This document shows positions 9,056 through 20,042 of a stretch of DNA of 64,000 nt, piece after piece; position 1 is the first letter of the stretch, and every line of letters begins with the position of its first letter. Location: contig SKCR01021370.1 in NCBI GenBank assembly GCA_019454045.1, positions 22,495 through 86,494 on the forward strand, in the 5' to 3' direction. The notes beneath the pieces were generated by a model. That model was not told the origin of the DNA, ran no database searches, and was given only the letters and a program-made list of their open reading frames with translations. The translations under genes and the position numbers were made by a program. Source of the stretch: Zanthoxylum bungeanum (lineage: Eukaryota > Streptophyta > Magnoliopsida > Sapindales > Rutaceae).

Positions 9056-11139
9056 TATCACACATCTCCCCTTAGGTAGGGTAGGGGTGAGACCGAGACG
9101 CTTAATGGATAGAGTTTCCCTATAAAATGGACTAATCGTCCAAATACAAAAGTAAAATCTAAACTGAAAAAGATCATCAAATATATAGGATCTTCATGAT
9201 CCAACTCAAAAAGAACATCCATGATAAAATATAAATACTTCAAGTATCAAATATAGGCTCAATGCCTATAACCAAATAACAATCCATACAAGGAAGACAT
9301 ATATAAAACCTTAATCCCAAAACATAATAAAGAAACTCTACTGTTCACACAACCTTTCTCTACTGGCAGAAAATGTTGATAAAACAGCAGATGACAAAAG
9401 GAAGATCTACTAATCTGCTTAACCTGTAAAATTTAAAGGAATGGGTAAGCTTACGCTTAGCGCAATGGATCACAGCTTAGTGTCGTTGATAAACAAGTAA
9501 CAAGGCGGATCGATTAAGTCTTTCATAATATAAATAAATACATAAAGCTATAAACTAATATATATATAAAAATTTACTTGAAATCATAAATCTCATTCTG
9601 CACAAGAATAATCTGTAAAAATAAAGTTGTTCATTCATCTATATGCACACTCGTGACAATACGGCAAAACTGGCAACATGAGGCATCCCCACGGAAATAA
9701 CCGGCATCCGGAGCAAAATTGGCAATATGAGACCTCGTCTCACGGAAAATCATCTGGCACGTATAAATACACGGAGTGTATCCTAGCATAAAAATCATTT
9801 CTAAAATACATGTTCATATATCTCAAAATCGTGCAAATTTCTCATATATTACAAACTCGTGATTTTAACATAATCAATATTTGATCCATTCTTTCATAGC
9901 AAAATATAAACTTTCTAAAACTAAATCATTTTATGCATTACCTTGAGAATTCATTTAAGAAAACATACATACTATATACTTTGGAAAACATCAATGTTAC
10001 AAGCTTATCCACGCACCTGGTGAGCTGACTACAAAGAAAGGAAACTATACAGCAGAACTGTCTCTGCCAACGGTATCACGATCACCTAAATAGACAAAAG
10101 AATTTACGATAAGGAACATAATCCTAACTAGAATAGATGAAAGAATATGCAAGAAACGTGACTCAGTCGCTCTCGTAATCCTAACGAAATTTCGGCAAAG
10201 TCCCATCTATAATATGGACTTCCATTATACAATCTATAATCATCAACTTACATTCATATTCTATTCACAACATACACTTCCACAATTCAACTCAACATCA
10301 CTAGCCCAATCTCGGGCTTACAATAGCTTCCCGCACACAATCTTACTCGACCATATTCTTCGATTAAATTCTTCATTCACTTCCAATCACAGGGCAATCA
10401 TTTATATGGTCTAAGCATGTAAATTAATCATACTTTAAATTTATTTATGTTTCGAAACACATAACATGCATAAATCAAATATAACGATTAATTATACGAA
10501 AATCAAGATTCGAAGGTCCGTTACTACTCAGAATGGTCGGGAAAGCATGGAGGGAGACTCGGGAAGTCGGTAAGAACACATTGTCCGGCACGTGAGAGCC
10601 ACGCGCCGTACTTCCAGGCCATGCGTGGGCCTCACGCACAGGCCGAAATCTAAATTTTTCGACAATCAAGCATTAGTCTCCTCCTCCCGATTCCAATGCC
10701 GCTTACAGTTCGTAAATCGGGATTCCGAATCAATGGAAAATCAAGAAAAACCATAAAAGGTTCCTTATCGAAAAATCTATTAAAATAGGAAGTTTCCCGA
10801 GATGAGACCACCGTCAAAATGATCCTCTAGTCGAGATCTACGTTTCCCCTAAAATATCTACTCGAGATCGGCTCGGTATCGGACGGATCAGGGCCAATAC
10901 TCTCTCTTTTCTCTCGTTCTCTCTCTCTCTCTTATTCTCACGAAAAAGTTATTGGAAAAAGAGGAAAAATGGTTGTAAAATTTTATATACTACATGGCAA
11001 TTATCATTTGCCTTCCTCAACTTATCCTTTTAATCATTTTAAATTCTAACTTTTGCAACTACAATAATTTAGTCCTTAAATTTCCATACACCAAAATTAA
11101 TAAATTAAATATGCGAATAAATAAATTCGGGGTGTTACA
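9056..11139 (-). mobile_element. Solo gypsy-type LTR inserted in gag of A
   Basis: The 2084-bp block is flanked by ACCAT on both sides (9051-9055, 11140-11144). On the minus strand it begins TGTAACACCCCG and ends GTGTGATA, an imperfect inverted repeat. The terminal TA instead of CA is either mutation or a family trait. A minus-strand TATA box (GTATATAAAA, 10981-10990) sits about 150 bp from its 5' end. Gag of A is readable on both sides, which independently supports the boundaries. No internal coding, PBS or PPT is present, so it is a solo LTR. Confidence 0.85.
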
Positions 11140-11144
11140 ACCAT

Positions 11145-12548
11145 ATATTAAAATCGAAGTCTCTATGCCTCTGATCTGTGTGAAACCCGAGCCCCATCCA
11201 TGGCTACCAATGGAATATGTCCCTCTATCAAAATCGCTACCAGTGGGGCACTCACTAGTCAAATGTCCAAAATAATGACATTCAAAACACTTCTTTATGT
11301 ATGCTGATATGTCCATTCTGATCATAGTTAAAGCACCGATGTAGGCTATTAGGTTGAGATGCTACACTCGCTGCACTCTGATCAACAGATGGTATTGTGC
11401 CTCTACTATGACCCTACTCAGTCTGACTTTCATAGAACTGTCCTATAAAAGGTGCACTTTGAGTGCCTCTGGGTGGTATCTTCTTATGACTCTGCTACGA
11501 GAAATATGATATGTTATTGGATTTACTCTATCTCTCCTCAGAGATTTCATCTCGTCTTCTCTTTCCGGCCTCTTGAAAAATTGCTATGTTCACTCTCTCA
11601 ATTTTGATGTCACTGTCTGCAATCATAGCCATGTTAGCCAGTACGGTATATGATAGCTTCCCTAAAATTGAGATCTTCGATCTAATATCACGTCTCAGTC
11701 CTCCATTGAATTTCTTGTATTTGTCTTGCTCTCATCGTATTAACTATGGATAATATCGAGATAAGGAAATCATGTGCCTCTCATACTCCATCACTGTCTT
11801 TGTTGGTCCCTTGAATATTATTCTTACTCCGATAGGCATAAGGGAAGTATTTCTCATTGAAGGCTCTCTCGAACATATCCCACGTGATATACTGAGGTCT
11901 TCTAGGTCCAACAACTCTCTAATAATCTGGTGATCTCAGTCAATCCGTATGTACAGTCTCAGTATGCCTCCACCCGGTCTCAGTTTCACCTTTCATCGTA
12001 AAAATAACAAACTTAACATTCTCTTGATCGGTTAAATCTAACACACTGAATATATGCTCGATGTCATCCTTCATCTTCTCTACATCGAGGGGATCAACCG
12101 TATCATGAAACTGAGAAGGTCTCAAATTAAGAAACTAGTCTAACTTGCTCGTATTACCACTACTGCTTGAAGGTACATTGGCCGCTGGCCCTCTGGTAAC
12201 CATCTATGCAACTACGTCGATAAACCTCCCCAACACATATTCTAAATATGTGGCTGTAGGGGGAACTGAAGAAGGTGCGACATGGGTCATATTAGGTATA
12301 GTCGTTGGAATAGAGTCAGGTACAGCTACAAGAATAACGGTGGGGGCAGCTGTTGGAACTACAAGAGGTCTATGTCCGAAACCTTTGTTACCCTCAATAA
12401 TCGGCGGAACACCAAATGAAGCTACATCCGGTTCAGGATTTACAGGCTGAGTGTGAGGTCACTCAATATGAATACCCGACATTCTCACATATTGAATAGT
12501 TCTCCCTCTCCCACGTTGAGTGCCAGTACCACGGCCAGGTCCAGACAT
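11145..12548 (-). pseudogene. Gypsy gag relic of element A (split by solo LTR)
   Basis: The likely start is ATG at 12548 (MSGPGRGTGTQRGRGR), right after the leader. Further on come MRPSQFHDTVDPLDVEKM (frame 12125-11940), then phrases in shifted frames matching the conserved gag core: ITWDMFERAFNEKYFP and the downstream EAHDFL. Near 11325-11145 a CCHC zinc knuckle is complete (CFECHYFGHLTSEC). Many frameshifts and stops interrupt it. The gag C-terminus continues beyond the inserted solo LTR at 9055-8960, with a degraded stretch ending QEVQDSGDT. Family role: RNA-binding capsid protein of the retrotransposon particle. Non-functional here. Confidence 0.75.
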
Positions 12549-12621
12549 TTTCCCATATACACAAAACTACTATTCTAATACCCTCATCTAATGCAACGTG
12601 TCTATATAATCTAAAACTTAA

Positions 12622-12633
12622 GCTCTGATACCA
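12622..12633 (-). other. Primer-binding site of element A
   Basis: The minus strand reads TGGTATCAGAGC, four bases inside the LTR end at 12638. It fixes the orientation and the start of the internal region. Confidence 0.8.
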
Positions 12634-12637
12634 AATA

Positions 12638-14666
12638 TGTCACGACCCCCTCCCTAGAGCGGGCCCTACCCTAGAAAGGAGTTCGCGGACCTCTTTAGTT
12701 CGAACATTCTTCATGTCATGCAATTCAAGCATATATGCAAAAAATAACACTTTTTATATTATAATTTAGCAAATCTCCAAATAAATATCCAATATTATGG
12801 TTTACAGCACAATTCTTGAAAACATAAAAATAATGTCTAAAATGTCTGGACCAACCCGAAATGTGACTGTGGCACGTGGATCAAATTCCGGTACTGCTAC
12901 TACTGTGCTAGCGAACTACCTGAGATGTTTGGGAAAAGAGGTGAGCTTAAAGTGCCTAGTAAGTAAAACACTCATACTCTCAACATGATCTCACTCACTT
13001 GTAAAATATGGATATGTGTGTATATATATATGTAATAATATTTGAAAATAACATATACTATAATAAACACTATCTCAAGCAACCATGCTCACAACAATAC
13101 AAACATCCATCAAACATGGTTGCTAATCTGGGTTCGGTATAATAGTGGATTGAAACTAGTAGGAGAGTACCTCATCACAACTCTCAAGGTTTCCCACCAT
13201 AACACCTCGCATAAATGTGCAAAAAAAGGCGATTGGAAAACGCTCATCTCCTAATCTTGCATAACATCGCATAACCTCGCATCTCGTCTCATCTCATCTC
13301 AATCTCATCTCATCTCATCTCATCACATCACATCTCATCTCATCTCGTCTCGTCTCGTCTTGTCTCGTCTCCAACCATATTATACAAAACCCGACAGCAT
13401 AACATAACAACACACATCATCCAATACAATCAAATCTCACATTCAATCCAACAATCTCATCTCAACAATTACGAATTTATATTTATCATGCTTTCAATAA
13501 CTTAATAAATATCTCAACATATATACATATATATAAATATATACACATATATATATAACTATAATATATATTTATATAGACTTTCACGGTAAACATCAAT
13601 CAATAAAGAATTATCTTAAGGGAATCATTGTGCGTTGTACTTACCTCAATCTACACAAAAGTCCTCTCTATGTCTATATCCTCGGTAAGATCTGAAAAAG
13701 TATAAAATTATGATCAAGTCCCTCAATTTTACTAAAATTATGATTTTACCCCCAAACTTTTTAAATTTTTAATTTAATCCCAAAACTTTTCTACTATGTC
13801 CATATAATCCTAAAACTCTCAAATATTACTTATTAGCTTATAAAAGTAAGAATTTACATATTTACACTCATAATCATGCCAATATACAATTTAGTCTAAA
13901 ACTTTCAAAATCTTACGTTTACACCCTAAACTGTAACAATCACATACCAAGCTTCAACAAACTCCAAATTTCATAACAAAGGAATCCATGATCAGTATAC
14001 GTCATAAGGATCACAGTGATGATGGTGGTGACGGTTGATGCATGGTGGTTACCGACGAACGGTCAAACGATGATAACTATCATTTTTGTATCGTTTCTCA
14101 ACAACATAATGTTAGATTTGGGAAAAAGAAGTGTCCACACTGCATATCTCGACGAGGGGAAAATTCTGGTCTGAGAGGTGAGGAACACGCGTGACGGCGC
14201 GTGGAGGTGGAGATATGGCGGAGCATGGGCTCGCATACGGGCGCGTCTGGCAGAGTCACGGTGGTGGACCAGTGCCGTTGAATTCTTCCCGTTGAGAGGA
14301 TTCTTCAGATGTGGTCACTCACCGAAAACGGTGATCGGACGACGTCGAACTAGACACTTTCTCTCTTTGGACACACTTTTTCTCTCTCTCTCTAGTTATT
14401 TCTCTCTCTACCGGTTTCGTTTCTCTCTCAAAATACTCCCTGAAAATGTTCTCAATTCTCTTTTTACTCACAATTAAAACACTCTCCTCACCCTCTCCAT
14501 TAAAACACACAAAAACTAAATTAATCTAGGGTTGTTTAATAATAGGAAGTGGTTGTGGGTTCTTTTAGGGAACAAGAAGACAGATTTGGAGATAAGAATG
14601 TGATTGCTTAGGGGATTAATAAGAAAAATACAATTTAGGTTGGTTATGATAATGTTTGGTATTACA
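12638..14666 (-). repeat. 5' LTR of gypsy element A
   Basis: On the plus strand it starts TGTCACGACCCCC directly after the PBS. The right end is set at GGTATTACA (14666), giving TGTAATACC on the minus strand as the LTR start, about 2.03 kb in all. The left end is firm because of the PBS. The right end is my best choice, with no second LTR to align. A CATCTCGTCTCATCTC-type simple repeat lies at about 13273-13372. Confidence 0.6.
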
Positions 14667-14780
14667 GTAAATGTAATTAATAAAAAATATTAAATTAAAA
14701 AATAATAAGTAATAAACTAATAAACAATTTTAACTAAGTGATTATTAACAATTTAATTTATTAATTATTATTAAGCGTCA

Positions 14781-16312
14781 TTAAAAAAGAATAGCAATGG
14801 GGCTTCTCACAGTATGCCTAGCAGAAATCCAGCTCAGATATCCTTGGGCAGAAGATGACTTAATTCTTTTATCTCTACGAAATGTAACAGAGTACGTCAC
14901 CTTTTGGTTTTTCTTTGTAAAAAATATCATATCAGGTTGTAAAGAAATCTCAACACCTTCTGGCGCAACAATCTGTCCAGTGTAGGATGACTTAGCCTGG
15001 CCAACATTTTTTACGGTTCTATTATATGTCTGTGGACTGGCCCCCAATTTGATAGAAAAAGAAGGATAATTTAAATCTGCTTCAGCTATTTTTGACACCT
15101 TTGAACACTGCACGTTAGAATCAACAATGCTTTGTACCTGTTGGTCTGTGTAATTCAAGCCACATAAATAAGAAATATAATCATCGTGCTGGATATCGTA
15201 AATTAAGCCTGGATCATTTGCTTTGGATGGATTAACATGTCCTGCACCAATAGAAAATGGATCAGCTGGAAGAAGATTGTGATCGACAATTGGCTTGCCT
15301 TCAAGATTTAATGTATCGGCAGTGGTCATGATGGCAGATTTTATTGCAGAAGGTGACCAGTCAGGATGGGATCTTTTGAGCAAAGCTGCAATACCGCTAA
15401 GATGTGGGCAAGACATTGATGTTTATTCCGTTATGCAAAGAAACTGGCCAAGCACCTAGAATGCTCACACCAGGTCCAATAATGTCTGGCTTCAAGATTC
15501 CAGGACTTGTTTTGCTCGGTCCTCTTGAGGAGAAACCGGCAACCACTGGAGCAGATTTTTGACCAATTATAGTTCCTTTAAACAATATTGCAGCAATGGG
15601 TGACGATGTTGAGTTAACATAAGCTCTGATGCTCTCCCCCACTGTATGACTTACATGCACTGTTGGAAGTACATCTGGCGGGGATGTTAACCATAAATAT
15701 CGTCGTCCATTAAAATTATGGCAGCACCGCCAGCCTTGACCTCCTTTCCTTTTTCAGTTCTATTTGTATTACTACCCATGTGGCATAACACCACTTTGCC
15801 TTTGACATCAACATTTTTCAGAGTTCCTGGGGAGCAGAATGATGCTAAAGAGCTCCTCATGCTAGGATAAACAAGAGGCAATTGCTTGGAAGGGAAATCT
15901 TTCGGCTGGAAAATGGCTTCACCGTCATATGATGCCTGATTTCCGAGCTTTGCCGATGCAACTATACTTCTGTCTATAGTGCTTGCTCCCACAGTGAGCA
16001 TCCATGGAGCCTCATTAGTTATAGTACTAACACTCGGTCCTTGATTCCCTGCAGAACAGCTTACAAAAATTCCTTTTTGAGTAGCAGTAAACGTTGCTTT
16101 TGCAATTGGGTCATCATAGAATGGCACGGAATAAGAACCTATTGAAATCGAAAGCACATCAACACCGTCTTCAACAGCAGCGTCAATTGCAACGCTAACT
16201 ATAGTTTCAGGACAACGTACTTGTTTTTCACAAACTTTATATATTGCCAAGTCAGCTAAAGGTGCCATGCCTACTGCGGTGCCGTTGGCCTGACCAAAGA
16301 TATTGGCACTAT
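14781..16312 (-). pseudogene. Subtilisin-like serine protease (plant subtilase) pseudogene
   Basis: Read on the minus strand from 16312: ANIFGQANGTAVGMAPLAD, the oxyanion-hole block SCSAGNQGPS, and a protease-associated domain stretch ([19 protein letters not shown]), frame 16268-15687. A one-base shift near 15685 passes to 15660-15397, with [21 protein letters not shown] second break near 15412 passes to 15416-14781, with [20 protein letters not shown], the fibronectin-like C-terminal domain (YNRTVKNVG) and a stop. Plant subtilases are secreted endoproteases of about 700-780 residues. This relic starts after the Asp and His of the triad, so signal peptide, inhibitor prodomain, Asp and His are absent. 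The second break removes about a dozen residues, including the GTS that carries the catalytic Ser. It is therefore dead by several independent lesions. Confidence 0.92.
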
Positions 16313-17382
16313 TAAGTAGCTAACACCGCTTAAGTGTGACAATCAATGCGGGATAAAATTTTCTTTACAATATCACATCCTACAATAAATGTTCAATACA
16401 CCATATTAAAGTATGCCAAACAACACCTAAATGTGTAAATAGCTTCTACTTCTGTATATTCAGCATACATGCATGTATGCTTTGAATGAACGTTAGTTTG
16501 CTGTTTTATTTTCCATCTAATTTCACGAAATTTTTTTAATAATTTATTAATTAGACAAATATGCGTGAATCATAGAAAAAATAAAATTTACAACACAGAT
16601 GTTAGTCCTTTAATGTGTGACTTTTAGGAAAGACACAAATTAAATGGATATATCCTTTATAGTGAAATGATATAACCTTTTGAGTTCAAATGGTACATTA
16701 AAAAGTTATAACCCTTTAAAATATTACATCCTTAAACCAAAAGGTACATCTTCATTGGCAACCCTCTATTTCTATAAATAAACCCCTTCATTTTGTTGAT
16801 TAGCATTCAATTTCAATGTATCTTCTAAACATCTATAGATAATTATGTGTCTATATTTTTTTTTTATTTAAAAGATAGTTTCATAATTCATAGTTCTTGA
16901 TCAAATAAGTGTCCCTCAATCAAGAAGTAGCCAATAAACCTCGAAGAACGTAGCCACAAGATCTGTAGTGCACCGAGGCGAGACTAATAAGTTCTTAAGG
17001 GAAGAGAAAAAACTCGGCTTGGTTTTTATATCATTTTCTTCTACAAAATTTTCCATATTTTTTAAGTCATTGGTTTATGTTGATTAAAGGAAATGAATTG
17101 CATGATTATTGTTTCTTAATTTGCTTTTGAATTATGCAAAATTAAGTGAATAACAACACATCTCGCAAACAGTCTTAAGAAGTCTTTTCAAAAGACACCC
17201 TATTAATATACATATTATTTAGAAAATTTTCTACTGATACATGTAAATTACAAGGTATAGTTGAAGTGGGATTACTACGATTAGTATTCCGGGCAAGCGT
17301 TGGCCGAAGCCTCATCCGAACATCCCAAACTAACAGACTGCTTAGTAAAAAGGTTGAAATATTATATAAATAATGTTGAATC
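16313..17382. other. No identifiable gene between subtilase relic and copia B
   Basis: AT-rich DNA. The upstream part of the subtilase is not found here. A GC-richer patch at about 16925-17030 and another at 17285-17335 show no frame of recognisable family. 17378-17382 (gaatc) is the left target-site duplication of element B. Confidence 0.5.
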
Positions 17383-19774
17383 TGAAGGGGTTTTATTGCG
17401 GAAATCCGGTAACGCAGCGTAATAGTGGAAAATCAAAATTTTCCGATTTCAAAATTTTTTTTTGGATAAATTAAATAAACTTATTTATTCAATTACCCAA
17501 TAATCAAATTATGAAATAAAAACACTATAAATCAAATTTATGTGAATTTACCGAATTGCCCTTAAGCATTGTATTTTATTCATTTTAATCCGAAATTGTT
17601 CAAAATAATTTTGAATGATTCTTAATCATTTCTAATATGAATTTAACATGTCCCAAATATCAAAATACAATTGGCAACAAAAATCCCAAATTTTATCACC
17701 AAGGCCGAGAGCCTCAATGAAGCATGTCAATGTGCATTTTGCACTTCCAAAGTTCAAAACACATTAAGACAAAATCCAATCAACCTAATATTTTACATGC
17801 ATCATATACACATCCAAATACACCATATAAATGAAAATCCCCAAATTTGGAAGTGGTCTAAAACCCTAATTTTTCAATTTCTTCAAATTGGACAAATTAG
17901 ACCAAATTGGTTAAATCCAACACTTCAATCATGTTTCTTCCATTACAATTAAGTCTCAACACAATGAAATAACTATAGATCAAATCTAGGTCATTTAAGA
18001 GTGGGTCAATAACTCTAGATTAGCAACAAGTTTCTCAAACTTACAAAAGAATGCTAGTAAGCACCTTAGAAGCATTCTATTGAACTTACCACATGCATAT
18101 CCCTATTCTCAAACTTCCATAAAACAAAAATACAAAGAATAAATAATAGAAAAACATGAGAACATCACAAGATGTAGACTAGAGCATAAGGAATATTTTC
18201 CTCTCTAATAGTAAGTTGGAAAAACTTACTAAAATCCAAGTTTTCTATAATTTTCTTCTTCTTCTTCTCAAGGTTCTTTTTCTTTCTTTCAATGGAGTTT
18301 TTGGATAAGTGTATATCTTATAAAAACCCTAAAAGAAAACAAAACAATATATACCAAAACCCTTATGCCTTGGCCGAATTTTGTGGCTTGCAAAATATCA
18401 AGATATTTGTTTTTGTTTCTTTTAATTACAACTTGTCCACTTTGTTAAATTGATCATTACACTTTAATGAATAATTCAAAAAAGTCAACAATTGCAACTA
18501 AGTCATTAAATAAAATATCATAACTTAAAATATTTATACTTTAATTAATTTAATCATTTAACAATTAATTAATTAATTAAATACAAATATATTAAATATA
18601 TGTATTATATTTACAATAAATATTAAATACATATATATATTTATGATATTAGTCAAATATCTCAATTTGACAATTAATTAATGTGTATTTGAATTAATCT
18701 AATATTAAATACAAATACACAAAAATTAAGGAAATGACTATCGGGTCCCTACACATGTATTTTGCGTTTAACCTTTAAACGACTTTATAAATAATCAATA
18801 TTATTTATAAATGTTACTCTTGTGCTCTACGAGTATATTTCATTAGTGAGACTCTCTAGATTCAGGCATATCCGTCACGAAATCCAATTTCGTGTCCATA
18901 ATTTGTCCACCTATAAATTATGACGATCACGGATAAACTCGCTGAATCATACAGGTCGAGGTCATGGAAAATGTATAATTCATCCGTCACAGGTATCCAG
19001 ATAAATCTCATAGATATAGATGTAAAAGTCAAATCTCTATAGGGATTATCCAGTCGACTATTCTATTAGCAATCTCAAAAAGAACATTTAGAACTAACTT
19101 TTAAATTGTACCACGGGCCCATGGTTTTTATCTGATTGCTAATCATATGGACTACCTATGCTCTGATATACAGAACTGACAGATCCTATCTCGATACACA
19201 CAGGACACCCTGAGGATCTATCCACACCCAACGAACAGGCGGAGGTCTGATCTAAATAGATCGGTGACGTGACTACCATCTAAGTGTGGAAGATGTCTCA
19301 TGCGCTCACAGTGGTATCTCAAGTCGAAGAATCACAAGTGCTACTCAACCCGATAAGATTCTTATTGACGTTGGTGTATCATCCATTAAGAATCTTCGGT
19401 CAGTCGTTCAGTGTTTGTCCGCAATAAACACCTACATGTCTATACTAGTATCCAAGACTTATGGTTCATTGAGAAACCATTGGAATTATATATTCCAGTA
19501 TACGACATGTACCGGTCTCAACGGGTTTACTATACTGACCAAGTAGTGTAAACCTTGACCAGGAACTGTCTGAGAATGACAACATCATGATACCACTCAA
19601 TGTCAGTTGCGACGCTTTTGTAATAGGACCATGACTAGTCATTACGTCTTTACCATATTAAAAGATACATTATATTATAGAAACAGCATATATTATTCAT
19701 AATAATAACGTTTTACAGAAGTATTCATAAATAAATACAACCGGGAATTGGCGCTCTGAGTACCAATCCCAACA
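17383..19774 (-). repeat. 3' LTR of copia B
   Basis: On the plus strand it starts TGAAGGGGTTTTATTGCG and ends CCAATCCCAACA (2392 bp), collinear with the right LTR. Differences by eye: one roughly 30-bp block of unrelated sequence (18037-18067), a 12-bp segment near 19645 missing here, and scattered point changes. The 93-codon frame (17671-17952) is present in both LTRs and simply reflects their identity. Confidence 0.95.
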
Positions 19775-19788
19775 AAAACTCCCACTTG
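19775..19788 (-). other. Polypurine tract of copia B
   Basis: The minus strand reads AAGTGGGAGTTTT immediately before the 3' LTR (TGTTGGGATTGG). This is the standard position and composition for plus-strand priming in copia elements. Confidence 0.8.
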
Positions 19789-19922
19789 CTCTAGTGCCAA
19801 TAACGATTGTATCTAATACCCGTCGACTCAACGTGTTTATCAAATAACTTCGGAGGTATGGCCTTCGTCAGCGGGTCTGCTACATTATCTTTACTCGGTA
19901 CCTTGCACACGACAATATCCCA

Positions 19923-20042
19923 TCACGACACAATCTCTCGAATGATGTGGTACTTGCGTTCCACATGCTTCGACTTCTGATGCGCCCTCGGTTCCTTTGC
20001 TTGCGCAATGGCTCCAGTATTATCACAGTATAACGGAATCGC
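19923..20042 (-). pseudogene. Copia RNase H of element B, C-terminal part
   Basis: Reads AIPLYCDNTGAIAQAKEPRA and HVERKYHIIREIVS. The Asp of LYCDNTGA and the His region of the RNase H active site are present. The frame joins 24521 once the solo LTR and one copy of ATCGC are removed. Confidence 0.9.

Larger units (their letters stand above)
7970..14666 (-). mobile_element. Truncated Ty3/gypsy (chromovirus-like) element A
   Basis: Reading the minus strand from the right: LTR (14666-12638), PBS (12633-12622), gag (12548-11145, then 9055 to about 8960 beyond an inserted solo LTR), RT (8962-8554), a remnant of the region before integrase, and integrase (about 8400-7975). The integrase stops mid-core at the minisatellite, so the 3' end and 3' LTR are missing and no TSD can be tested. 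Protease, the N-terminal half of RT and most of RNase H are deleted. Integrase phrases such as ITMDFLVGL and YDPIWVMVDRLSKSA are typical of plant chromoviruses (Tekay/Del-like), but no chromodomain remains to confirm this. Confidence 0.8.

Noticed and set aside
13273..13372. CATCTCGTCTC-rich tract as a regulatory array
   Set aside because: Simple-sequence expansion inside the LTR of element A; no evidence of more.
17671..17952. 93-codon frame repeated almost identically at 29940-30221
   Set aside because: Both copies are the same place in the two LTRs of element B; conservation reflects LTR identity, not coding.
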